Below are positions 45,862-56,285 of a DNA stretch of 64,000 nucleotides, piece by piece (within the stretch, counting starts at the first letter, position 1; each line of letters opens with the position of its first letter). The stretch is from contig BGZK01000018.1 of assembly GCA_005406025.1 (NCBI GenBank), forward strand, positions 868,001 through 932,000, given 5' to 3'. The stretch comes from Eumeta japonica. Taxonomy: Eukaryota > Arthropoda > Insecta > Lepidoptera > Psychidae. The notes under the pieces are model-generated. The model did not search any database, was not told the DNA's origin, and worked only from the letters and a program-made list of their open reading frames with translations. The translations under genes were made by a program, and so were the position numbers.

Positions 45862-46260
45862 TTAAAATTCAAAATATTTTTATTTCATAGGTTACAAAAT
45901 AACACATAAAAAACATCATATTTTTTTGCGAATTTACACTTTATAGCTCGTTCGGAAGGCAGTTTTACCTCAAGAACGAGCAAGAAACTTAAGGGTAGCT
46001 CTTTTCTGATTTACTCATACATAGCCAAAACAAATACAAAACCTTTAAGAACGAAACAGCCCGATAAGAAGTCGAGCCGCTTATGACTATGGATATTTGT
46101 CTTCTAAATATTCAGAAATTGTGTACCTAATACCCTTTTTTACTGAGGGATTGTTTAATAACACTCTTACATTTATATAGGGGTAAATTTTATACATCTA
46201 CAGAAACCTTATTGAATATGCACATACAGAGCCCTCTAAATGAATTTGTGAATTCAATAC
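45862..46260 (-). mobile_element. Antisense LINE 3' end nested in copy D (copy C)
   Basis: The minus strand carries the same coding tail (FKGLC-like, then YLEDKYP) and the same 3' UTR as copy A: GAAAAGAGCTACCCTTAAGT, the stem-loop GCTCGTTC...GAACGAGC (about 45944-45979) and GTAACCTATGAAATAAAAAT near its 3' end at 45862. CATAAAT occurs on both sides (45855-45861 and 46261-46267) as the likely 7-bp target duplication. Removing insert plus one repeat joins the host ORF2 in frame. It is severely 5'-truncated (about 400 bases). Confidence 0.8.
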
Positions 46261-46267
46261 CATAAAT

Positions 46268-46501
46268 AAAAATAAACGGTGTTTACATGTGAGTCGACTA
46301 CATAAACTCACGAATTCATTTAAAGGGCTCTGTGTGCGCACGTTCAATAAGATCCCCAAAAATGTACAAAATCTACTCTTAAACAAATTCATACCCTTAA
46401 ACAGATCATGCTTAAGCGATTGCTTGTTAAAAAAGGCTATTTCAAAATTCGTGAATATTTCGAGGACAAATATTTATAGACATAACGAGCTCGACTTCTA
46501 G
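46268..46501 (+). pseudogene. LINE ORF2 C-terminal tail (copy D, after the insertion)
   Basis: Continues copy D in phase: SRLHKLTNSFKGLCVRTFNK, IPKNVQNLLLNKFIPLN and ISRTNIYRHNELDF. It corresponds to the tail of copy A (SRLCKVTNLFRGL...) and is followed by the shared 3' UTR. This is the part usually found after the thumb in CR1/Jockey-like ORF2 proteins. It is still open over 70 codons but separated from its reverse transcriptase by the nested insertion. Confidence 0.75.
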
Positions 46502-46740
46502 CGGGTTTGCTTCATTATGTTATAATATATGTTTGATAGTATAGTATAATGTATCTAAAGTTGAAAAAAGCTACCCTCAAGTTTCTTGCTCGTTTTTCTT
46601 GAGGGAAAACTGCTTTCAGAACTAGTGGTAAAATAGTAAAGTTAATTAGTAAAATGTAAATTCTTCAAAATGTGGCGTATTCCAAGTGTTGTTCATGACC
46701 TATGAAATAAAGATACATTTGAATTTGGACTATAATCTAC

Positions 46741-47359
46741 TATATAAAAATGGATTTGTTGAAAATGTCACTATGATCATATAAATACAAATCGTAATAC
46801 TAAATACATTTCCAATAATTACGTAGCCTCTGTCTGGTCTCAACTATTTATGTGCGCAGTTAGTTATCGTTCTGATCTACAGAATACCCAGTTGTTTATT
46901 GAAGAACTATGGAAGAAACGTATTTCTTAGTAGATTATCCTGTATGAGCGTTGACACAGGTTAAACCTCTTAGGCATCAAAATAAGTAAAAGGCATTTAT
47001 AGTCTAGTATGTGCATATACTTTAGTTTTAGAAACTGTTGTAAATTAATTAAATATGTCCTCTTCTCGGTATTGCAGCGTTTTGGAAGGCGTTGGCAGAC
47101 ATGAATTGATAAATGGACTTTTTCTAAGAAGATTATGATCATATATTCTTAATCAGTTTGCTTTAAATTATAATACATTTTTCGTGAAGTATGTACACGA
47201 TCACTTCACTAATTCATATTTCAAGGAACTCCATGAAAGATTGCTATGAATTGGCCTTAGAAAATATTGAAAATTTTATCGATGGCATTTAGTTCATACA
47301 AGTTCTCTTGTCTATCTGTCTATCCATCGATTTTATTTTTAATCGTATTACGGTGATTG
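46741..47359. other. No gene seen
   Basis: AT-rich. The frame at 46927-47142 (minus) is unrecognised. Confidence 0.45.
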
Positions 47360-47960
47360 TACAGTGGCGTGGCCCCATAGTATGACAGGACAAAAAATAT
47401 CGGTCGGTAGTGTCACACGACGGTATCGCATTCGAACAGTTATCGACGTTTACCCTCTCATGAGTTGCGGTTTTCAGTCAATTTGCCGAATGCATTTCCA
47501 TCTGCGTCCGCTAACCGGACCAAATATATGCGTCATTAATTATTTATGAAATTATATCTGTGGGCTAAAATAATACGTCGGCGCTCGTGCCGGGTCGGCG
47601 CGGACGCGACGGGCGGGAGCGGCCGATAGTGCAGAGGGGAGAGGGCGCTGGGTGATTTAATTATAAAAATTTGGCTGACCTTCATCGATCCGACTCGGAG
47701 TGTTAAATTTTTGTATGATTCAAAAGCGTTAAATAAGAAGTATATTATTCATCAGCAGAGAGTTGCTTTTAAATGACTTCGACCGATCAGCAACTCTTTT
47801 GGACGGACGTTCATGGACGGCGGTATTCTATAAAAATAGTTTATCTTAATTGTTTATTACCAAACTTCATAAAATACGTGCAGTGCGTAGACGTTTTCGA
47901 GAATGCATAGACGGCGACGAAGCTCGCCATCTGGCACGCCTAATCCTCTAAAGGGGCGAA
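47360..47960. other. GC-rich low-repeat island with homeodomain-like cores
   Basis: Contains GGTAGTGTCACACGACGGTA, GCGTCATTAATTATTTATGA, GCTCGTGCCGGGTCGGCGCG, GACGGGCGGGAGCGGCCGAT and TGATTTAATTATAAAAATTT. The alternation of GC-rich words with TAAT/ATTA cores fits a conserved regulatory element, but conservation is untested. The 47364-47549 frame has no recognisable domain. Confidence 0.3.
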
Positions 47961-47964
47961 ACGA

Positions 47965-48210
47965 GGACTGGAGGTCTGTTCACTACTTTGAATGTACGTG
48001 GAGGGTTGCAGGTTGACAAAATTGATGGTCTCTGCAAATTGCTGTAAAATAGACTACCCGACATTTCATTGTTGAACAACATTAAAAGAAAACATAGTGG
48101 TGGGGGCATCCGGCATGCATTCTTCGATATTTTTTGATATGATGTTGATCAGTACCAACGAAAATGTCGACGTTTTCGTGTTGCATCGTGTTTGGTCGTA
48201 CATCTCTCGT
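47965..48210 (+). pseudogene. LINE endonuclease-domain fragment
   Basis: The plus strand reads GLFTTLNVRGGLQVDKIDGL (about 47974-48033), the start of the apurinic/apyrimidinic-type endonuclease of a LINE (cf. the TLNVRG...K.DEL..L pattern). After shifts and a stop it continues IKRKHSGGGIRHAFFDIF and YDVDQYQRKCRRF (about 48081-48180). That resembles the 'RRRxSGGxIRxGSFDTYWSGVDQSQR' stretch of RTE-type endonucleases. The remainder of the domain, the reverse transcriptase and the 3' end are missing. It would have nicked the genomic target for reverse transcription. The assignment rests on two short segments in the correct order and spacing. Confidence 0.5.
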
Positions 48211-50169
48211 GTAATTGTAAAGAATAGGGAGGGATTGTGTCTAACAATGAACGGCGAATAGCTGAAATAAACTAATGAATGATTTCAAGTTTCAAACAAT
48301 AAGATGTCTTTTCTTTTGCATACTTTTTTTCTTGCCATAACTAAAAAGAGATTTGGCAAACTGTAACATCCAAAGAATTATAAAATCCTACTACTGTGAC
48401 ATTTAACAAGTTTACACTAAAGTCTCTACATATTACAATATATTTGTTATTATTACTAATTTTTTATAAGGCTTGCTCCATAACTGATAAATAAATCATA
48501 GGATAAATAAGGGTGTCTGCATGCGTATGTGGCTTATTGTCATGAGCGTTCATAACAATAAACCGCTCTAGTTCCACGCAGGCTATCTCAACAACCCATT
48601 CAACATAGAGATTCGCAATATCGATTTTTCCTTAAATTTTAAATTATTTCGAATAAGAATCAATGAACCTTATGAATTAAACCCTCCCTGATGTATGAGC
48701 TTGCAACCTGATGATCATCAGAACCGAACAAAAGCTCAAAGTTTTTGAACCAGTGTTCTGTGATGATACCTAGTATGTCAATGTTAGCGCAGTCACGAAT
48801 AATTCAACTTCCAGCTCCTTATTCTACATACTCTGAATATTGTGATGCGCCAGGTTGAGTATGTAATTGTTTATATCATTATTTGTAACCATTCTTTTGT
48901 TTACAATGAAGCTTTGACGGCATGGGATATTCATTCCATCTGATGATAAGCTAGAGCTACTGTCTGTTTTTCTAGCAAGAATATTAAGATTGTGTAAAAA
49001 ATTTTCTTTAAATTCCGTTTTGCCAAGAAAACTCTGTTTGTTCTGGCTAATTAAACTACGTATATCAGGGCTTCTTTCTGTCAGAGCTACCCGTTGAAAT
49101 CCATGAAACTCTGTCTGATATGATTGATCACATCACATTCAATTTAATTTGTCTCGACAAGTTTTTCATTACACTTAATGCTGAAGATCTATAGTGAAAC
49201 TATTCAATATCTACCTACCTATTTCGATGAGTGCTATCCATTAGGCTAGATGACGAGGGTGTGAGAATGAAGTCGCACGATAGGCAATGGCACGTTCGTA
49301 AGTAAATAGTTAAAAAATGATTATTTAATTTCTGTATATTTGTTCCTATATGAGTTCAATTTATTGTTTTAATTTCTGTGCATTTGTTCTTATATGAGTC
49401 CAATTCGTACACGTGATGAGAATGATTGTTGACCGGAATTACATGTCAGTCGTCTGTTAGATTAGGTAACTCTTATGAATTGAAAGGCATGTAAGCCACA
49501 TGATTTGCTTAAGCAATGCCTCAAACATGCCTTTTATATGAAAAAAAAAGACAAAAACAAAACATTCCTACAATTTCTCACTCTAATATGTATGTATATT
49601 GAGATTAGCTTAAGTCATCCGTTGAAATCAATACATAATTACCAAATGCTATTCTTTTTCAATAACCTTTATGATGCATTTACGAGTCATTTTTATATTG
49701 ATTGAGGTAGGATTTCAACATTTATTAAGTTAACAAGTAATACGTAATGAGTTGCACTCTTACACGCCGTTTCTCTCGGTCGGCGCTGTCCATTAGCAAT
49801 TACAAAATTAATGCTTTTACATCCACGAACAAATACAATCAAACGTTTGTTACACTTCTTTCGTTTATTTCTATACATTTATTTAATCAATTTGTAAACG
49901 AACTTTCTAAATGATAACAAAAAAGGAACAAAATACACTTTTTTCGACTTAAGAAGACACCAAACTTATGCCCAGATTGAGAGAAAAGTAAAAATCTCAG
50001 AATATTCGAGATCGATGTTTGCCAGTATCGTTGTCGATAACGGCCGGAAATCGTCGAGACTCTCGATAGATAAAATATTTATATACGCAATTAAGTTTGT
50101 GTAGGACCTTTGAGTCCAGCTCGCGCCGGTCCGTTTACGGGATTTCATATGATGATGAAATAGATAATT
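48211..50169. other. No gene seen; small 44-bp tandem duplication
   Basis: Mostly AT-rich. AATTTCTGTATATTTGTTCC (49327) and AATTTCTGTGCATTTGTTCT (49371) begin two copies of a 36-base direct repeat ending TATATGAGTYCAATT. The frames at 49505-49705 and 49693-49878 are unrecognised. Confidence 0.45.
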
Positions 50170-50284
50170 GTGCAACTCGTGCGACAAGTTGTCGATTGCC
50201 CACGAAAGCGAAGTTGAACGCACGAGCGAAGCGAGTGCGGTCATTCGCTTGAGTGGATAATCGACAACGTCGCACGAGTTGCAC
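50170..50284. mobile_element. Foldback element, arms of about 33 bp
   Basis: GTGCAACTCGTGCGACAAGT... (50170-50203) pairs with ...GTCGCACGAGTTGCAC (50253-50284), allowing a 2-base gap. Pairing continues inwards (CACGAAAGCGAA with TTCGCTTGAGTG). The centre is CACGAGCGAAGCGAGTGCGG. It is GC-rich and distinct from its surroundings. The frame 49966-50286 (minus) only traverses it. Confidence 0.65.
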
Positions 50285-50363
50285 ATATTATTTTGTATTA
50301 CAAATGCGGCGATTTATGTGGGTACAAAATATATTTAAATTTGCGTGTGCCAAGAATAATTTG

Positions 50364-50389
50364 CGTGCGACAAGTAAACTTGTCGCACG
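50364..50389. repeat. Perfect 12-bp palindrome sharing the foldback core
   Basis: CGTGCGACAAGT, AA, ACTTGTCGCACG. The CGTGCGACAAG word is the same as in the foldback element at 50170-50284 and returns as TTTGTCGCACTC at about 50420. These are probably parts of one composite element. Confidence 0.6.
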
Positions 50390-52021
50390 GAAATTCAAAT
50401 GTCGAACGTGCGTTCAATTTGTCGCACTCAAATAACAGTTTTATTTATGAAAAAACTCACGCGTAATTTTAAAATGGGCAAACGGTTCTATTTCAACCGC
50501 AACAGCGAGCGTCAAGATACTACTTTCCCCGCATGAGTAATACAAAAACTTAACAAACACCTGTTAGATCATTCCCGCACTTGTGAAATTCTCACGAGAA
50601 ACGGAAAAAAACATTCGTGATGTGAAAATATTTATAAAATGTTTAGTTTAATTTTGTAGAGGACTGATAACTGCGATTGGTTTAGTACTACTATGATAGT
50701 CCACTTGTATAAAGGAGTTGGTTACTAACCTAACCTTATCAAACCCAATCTAACCTATGATAATTTTTTTGTTTAGTTCAGATTACAGTAAAATTTAGTA
50801 TGCAATACGATGTCATATAATAGTCACGGAACCATCTCTACGTGAGTGTAACTCGCACTTTATTTTTCACAATTATTTTGCTTAAAACGTAGGACAAGAC
50901 GCTCTTTTGGCGCGGAGAAATTAAGGAAAGTACATGGTAGCGTCATCGGATCTAAATATTTATACACGTAACTATCGTCCCCGAGGCACGAACTGATGAT
51001 GCGGTATCAATTTGAAATATATTAATATAAACAATTTATCTAGTATTTACCTCAATGGTAGACACGTACATAATCTTAGAAATAATAACTTAATAATTTA
51101 ATACCGAAATTTATCTACATTTTATACATCTTCTTCCTAGGCCTAAACTGTGATGCGATTACAATGAAACTTTGCTAATATGCAGTATTCGCGCCCAGAA
51201 TTATTCCTAACGATAAATTATCATTTGTCAAAAACACTGATACTGTTTAATAGCTTCGATGTTTTATGTCCGCCAGGCACCCCGGGCAGCTCAATTTTTA
51301 GCATTAAAAATAAGAAATAATGTTTTTTTCCTTGTCCTCTATTCCAAACCATTTTTAAATATAAATGGATTCTTAGTTAGAAAGTATGGAAGAATTGTTA
51401 AAGCTGATGTAATTTAAAATATAAAAAGAGCTACTACTACTATATTAAATTTAGTGTCATTAACAATAATGTATTATGAAAAGTGTATTCACATATAAGC
51501 CCGAGTCTCACTATGCTACACATCTCTATGACCTCTTAAATGCAGACAGACAAAACGGTCGATTTTACAATGCTGATAGGGTTATTGACTAAGGGACGCG
51601 CGCAAAGGGCGGACCCATTCCGTGCATTCGCTTCGTGCGGCGTTCATTACGCTGATTGCTGTATCAATTTAGGCGTTACAAATTATGGCGCACAAATTAT
51701 GGCTACTCTACTGCTTAGCCGATAATGATTTGGAAATCGAAATTATCTGACGAATTAGAAAAAAATCTTGAAATGACCTTACTATTCAGCCGTGATGATG
51801 CATATGCCTTGTCTTTTAAACATAATGAATTTTTGTTACGTAGCCCAATTAAAATAAAGTACAAATGGGGAAAAAAGAAAAAGTGTAGTATTCTTAAAAC
51901 ATTTAATAAACGAAGTGACACTTACTAAAAATTAAAAATTGAAAAAAAAAAAACGTTTATTGCTGAAATATTATAATTTTGTTTGTTTTTGCAAGAAGAT
52001 AGGCTTAAATGATAAATTAGC
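50390..52021. other. No gene seen
   Basis: AT-rich. CTAACCTAACCTTATC near 50727 is a short telomere-like word. A GC-richer patch at 51580-51660 (GGGACGCGCGCAAAGGGCGG) sits in an unrecognised frame (51540-51725). Confidence 0.45.
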
Positions 52022-52032
52022 TGAGTACATTT
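52022..52032. repeat. Target-site duplication, left copy (RTE)
   Basis: TGAGTACATTT, identical to 52699-52709. Confidence 0.85.
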
Positions 52033-52698
52033 CAATCAAATCAAATCAAATAGCCTTTATTACGGATAAATATATACATTTGTTTGCAATTATTCCTATC
52101 GTTTATATAATTTTTCAATATCACTTATGTAAAATTCCCTGCATCACTTTTACGATTATTTATAAATAACAATATAATAATAGCAACTCTACTCTTCGAC
52201 ATCGGTAACATTATCCGCTTGCCCTTCGGCATAGGCCTCCCCTAGGGTTTTCCATGTTTTCTTGTTTTCGGCGTTTCTTTGCCATTGTTATTCCGGCTAC
52301 TTTTTTCGTGTCATCTTCCCATCTGATTTTTGGACGTCCTTTCCTTCTTTTCCCATCTCGAGGGCACCAAACTGTCAAATCTTTTGTCCATTTTTTCTTC
52401 TTGCTTCTTACCATATGGCCAACCCAGTTCCATTTAAGCTTTTTTACTGTGTATGTGACATCTTCAACTTTTGTCTTGCTTCTTATATTTGTAAGTTTGA
52501 TTTTGTCTCGTAGTTTAATGTTTAGCACGCTCCTCTCCATTCTGTTTTTGCACACTCTGAGTGATCTACTTTGTTTGTTTGTAAGAGCCCAGGTTTGAGC
52601 TCCGTAAGTTAAACATTGTAGTATGCACGAGTTGAATATTGTAGTCTTATCTTTCAAGGGTATGTTTGGGTTCTTCATTACTTCCTTTCCTAAACTAA
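52033..52698 (-). mobile_element. RTE-clade LINE, 5'-truncated, with target duplication
   Basis: A 666-bp minus-strand insertion. The 3' end is the (TTTGA)n tail typical of RTE elements (seen on the plus strand as AATCAAATCAAATCAAATAG at 52036-52055), preceded by AATAAAGG. The 5' truncation lies at 52698. Identical 11-bp sequences (TGAGTACATTT) flank it. Confidence 0.88.
52211..52698 (-). pseudogene. RTE ORF2 C-terminal domain
   Basis: The minus-strand frame runs from the truncation point (ISLGKEVMKNPNIPLKDKTT) to a stop at 52211 without interruption, about 160 codons. Characteristic RTE blocks are SCILQCLTYGAQTWALTNKQ, SLRVCKNRMERSVLNIKLRD, LKWNWVGHMVRSKKKKWTK and DGKRRKGRPKIRWEDDTKKV. These form the region after the reverse transcriptase thumb. 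The catalytic part was lost at insertion. There is no stop or frameshift in what remains, so the insertion is probably recent compared with the other LINE pieces in the window. The two plus-strand frames opposite it are shadows. Confidence 0.9.
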
Positions 52699-52709
52699 TG
52701 AGTACATTT
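52699..52709. repeat. Target-site duplication, right copy (RTE)
   Basis: TGAGTACATTT, identical to 52022-52032. Confidence 0.85.
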
Positions 52710-54859
52710 AGCGAGGATATAATAAATCATATTTTCAACAATTTTGAAGGAATTAAACAAAAAACACGATGAACTGTGATCCTGTATCGGGCCTACGGTC
52801 TACATTTGCTATCATCTACCAAAGCATTACACAGTAATGACCCTAGTTTTGTATTTAGAACTCCTATCTTATAAGCTTTAGAAGAAATAAACTAAATTTT
52901 AACATTCTCCTTACACGTACCTCAAATAAAAAATACTTCATTTATATATGCGACCCGAACTATATTATATAACTATAAGATTGCTGTTTAATAGTTAAAA
53001 TTTGTTCCATAAGCAACAAATGTTTAAATTCTGAGGATTTAATTTAAATGGAAAAGTTTAGATAACTTATTAAAAACGAAAACCATTTATTTTTTCTAAT
53101 TAAATAATACAGTTTCAAGACAAGTTCATCAGAAAACTCACACATACGTAGGTTTAGCGGGGTTAATTTTCGCATTAACTGTACATAACAAAAGTTTATT
53201 CAACAAAATGCCAGTTAATATTTTTGGTTTATAAGAAATTAATTAAAAATACGAAGCATATAAAACCAAACACTTCTCTAAAATATAGCAATTGAAACAG
53301 CTCGTTATAATTTGTCCAGCCAAATCCTTTAAATTATATGTAGAATTTATTACATTTTTCGTGCCGATAGTACCGTAATTATTTGTTATGGCCTTTTGCA
53401 TTAATAATGGATACCACCAAAAACACACATATAGAGTGAGTTTAATCATTAAAGAAGTGATCGTTATCTTAATTATTTGAAAATTTACAAAGGTTGATCG
53501 GCAACTATATTAAATTACTTAAAGTTTTCTGTACCTATTAAAAGACTACAAGAACAAAGGTTGTTATAGTGTATTAATATGTTGAAACTTCACCAAGCTG
53601 CTTCCTTGTGTACAAAAGTAACTTGGAAAACTTTCGATTTTTATGTCTACCTTTTATAAAACACGTTTAAGAAGAATAAAGGGAAAGGATATAAGCATGC
53701 CTTTTTAAAAATATTCAGTCTTAAAGAGATTTTTAACATTTTATGCAATTTTAACAGTTCTATACATAACAAATAACGAAATGACTAAATAAAGTATTGA
53801 AAGATAAAATAAATACGAGTATTACACGTCGTAGAAAATACTAAATAGGGATAACTGGGATAATTGAATTTTTACTTAGGTGCTGCCTATGCGTAAAATG
53901 TCAAAGCGAAAAATTTAGCTCGATTACAAGGGTCCTAGACTTATGGAGACCTATTAATTATTCACAGGCTCAGTAAGTGAGTAGTAACTAGTTATTTCCA
54001 CAAGGTCACAAATACATTTTATTTCTAATTTAAAATATTGGAAACTTGTAATCTCTACCCTTTGAAAACTATCATCCTAGATGAATAAAAGTCAGAATAT
54101 TTGCTCTTATATTAATTAAATATTTGTTCGGATAATCGTCAAGGGTCGCCTTAGAAAACCCCATGCCAACCAAATTAGTAGCATATTGAAAAAGGGCTTA
54201 ATTTAAAGCACCCCCAAACTGACGAGATTGTATTAAACGATTGATCAATCAATCTGTCCTGAGATTAAATCATCTCCAAATTTAGTTGAAATCGAACTAT
54301 TTGTAAGGTCGCTAATTAATCTATCTATACACAACTACGGAACAATAAATCATTCTGAACAATCTCAGCGTCAATAAGAATATTTTGTGAGAATTTCAGA
54401 AAAATCTGTCAAACTCAACAGACTTTGCTAAAAAAATGACTATAGTTACACGTGTTCTTAGGAATTGTCGCAGATCCCTAAACTACATAAATTTAAAAAA
54501 TGTAGCCATTCAGTCGATTCTATATTTATACTAAATGTAATAGAAATTGGTTGAACTGTAAGGGTCCTTTGTACTTTACAAATTATCCTTCATAATTTTT
54601 ATTCTAGATAAGGACCAAATGGCTAAGTAATAAAACTAAGAAACATTCATTAAAATCCAGTATCGTTTCCTTAATGTACCTACAACGGACCTTTTATTAC
54701 ATATTTTTCATAGATACATTCATATACAGCGATAACTATATCCAAGATTGGCAGTGATAGCTATAAGATCATGAACTGTCTTTTACACGTTATAGTATAC
54801 ACGTTTCAAAATTTAGTGGATTTTTTAACAGCGACTCATAGTTCGTAAAAATATTACTG
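52710..54859. other. No gene seen
   Basis: AT-rich. The frame at 53243-53449 (minus) is unrecognised. Confidence 0.5.
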
Positions 54860-55075
54860 CGCCTAAGGTTTGTCCAGTGAGTGAGAATTCCTGTGGTCAA
54901 GACAGTCTCCATCGTTCCACTTCTCGTCCATCAGATATCGTATTCCTACCCAAGAGGCCAAAAGCACACTAATGACTCCTCTAGGATTGCGAGTTTCCAT
55001 GAGTGGCAACAGCTACTTGGTGACTCACAAGCTCGTTTGCCCTTGGAAAATGCTATAAAAAAATTACAATAATCC
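54860..55075 (+). mobile_element. Short dispersed element, SINE-like (copy 2)
   Basis: Shares with 37.18-37.40 kb the order ACTAATGACTC, a GAGTGGCAACAG/GTGTGGCGGCGG segment, a TTGGTGACTC/CTCAGGTGGC segment and an A-rich end (ATGCTATAAAAAAATTACAA). The overlapping frames 54881-55072 and 54946-55137 are on opposite strands and not credible genes. Confidence 0.5.
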
Positions 55076-56144
55076 ATCTCACGTGTCCTGCTTGACACAT
55101 AATCCACTAGACAACGATGCCGTTTGAATGAAATCAAAAAATAGAAACTGTTTGAACAGGAAGACTACATAACATAATAACAGAAAAAAAAACAGCACGA
55201 ACAGTTAGACACAATTTAATTATATATTTCTGTCAACATGTGACATTGGCAACAACTTGCGAATTGGATTTTTCCTGTGTATCTTCATACTTGTACATGT
55301 TATATAAGTGAAAATTACAGTCATAAACTCTTTTGTGCTTAAGTCTATTATATTATCATATTTTAATCCAATTGTCGTCGTCTCGGGGGAGCCTAATACT
55401 TAATTAAGACTTAGAGGAAACAATCATACACTGATACTATGGATAGCTTACTTGTACTTGAAATTCATACTTAATCGTTTTTAATCATATGCTGTTATTT
55501 TATTTATCAACTTAGCAGTCCCCCGACACGATGATTCTTGGATGAAAATATTACCTTCTACTTGTATTGAACTTAAAGAGCTTCTTAAACTTTTAATTAT
55601 ATTTTATTTAATGCTTCTTAAACTTTACATATAAATAGTAGACACTTTATAATCTAGATCGGTCCATAAGTTGCAAGTGAACATAGTAGAAAAAGCCGAT
55701 TTAAGGCCAAGCTTACGTAGCCTTGAATCGTACAAAAAGCTTGCAAGGTTTTGCTATTTATGAACTCAATCAAAAAAAGCTGTTTAACAATTCTCATGAC
55801 AAACCGGCTTCAATATTATAGGAGAGAATGAGAAGCGTCAACGACTTCTATACTCTAATTTTGTACTAAATGTTGTACTTTACTTATTATTGAAAATATT
55901 TTAGTATTTAAAATACTTTCAGATGAGACTTGAAGCTACTACCCGTAATAAAAAGTATTAAAAATATCATCGTATTCTACCATTGTTTTTCCCCTTCTAT
56001 AGTATGCTACACCATCCATACTATACTGTATTCGCTATCCTATTGTTAACAATTCTCAGTAATCATTCATTAACTTGATTCCTTTAAAGCATCTCCGACG
56101 TTCGTAGTCCGTCCTCCGTACACCACCGTGCGCGGGACATTGAG
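55076..56144. other. No gene seen
   Basis: AT-rich. AGAGCTTCTTAAACTTTTAA and AATGCTTCTTAAACTTTACA near 55577 and 55610 are a minor direct repeat. Confidence 0.45.
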
Positions 56145-56285
56145 GATCCAAAATCAAACTTTACTTAGATCAAAACTGGGTTTGGAATCAAAAGCGGGAC
56201 CCGATCGGAATCGGAAGTGAGACAAATCGGCATTGAGAGTAGGATCGGGCTCGTGGTCGAGAGCGAGGGCGGTCAATACGCTACT
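56145..56285 (+). repeat. Cryptic short-period repeat, locus 4
   Basis: GGAATCAAAAGCGGGACCCG, GGAATCGGAAGTGAGACAAA, GGCATTGAGAGTAGGATCGG and GTGGTCGAGAGCGAGGGCGG follow one another at 22-24 base intervals. This is the clearest and most GC-rich of the four loci. Confidence 0.6.

Larger units (their letters stand above)
44160..46740 (+). mobile_element. LINE, CR1/Jockey-like, degenerate (copy D)
   Basis: A plus-strand non-LTR element with reverse transcriptase, C-terminal tail and 3' UTR, interrupted at 45862-46260 by an antisense 3' end of its own family. The 3' UTR (46500-46740) contains GAAAAAAGCTACCCTCAAGT, the stem-loop region and the terminal word CCTATGAAATAAAGATACAT. It shares this UTR with copy A (1.7-2.15 kb). 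ORF1 and the endonuclease are not recognisable. Confidence 0.8.

Noticed and set aside
52254..52598. Hydrophobic plus-strand frame as a membrane protein
   Set aside because: It lies exactly opposite the RTE ORF2 C-terminus. Lys/Arg-rich coding sequence gives Phe/Leu/Ser-rich antisense frames.
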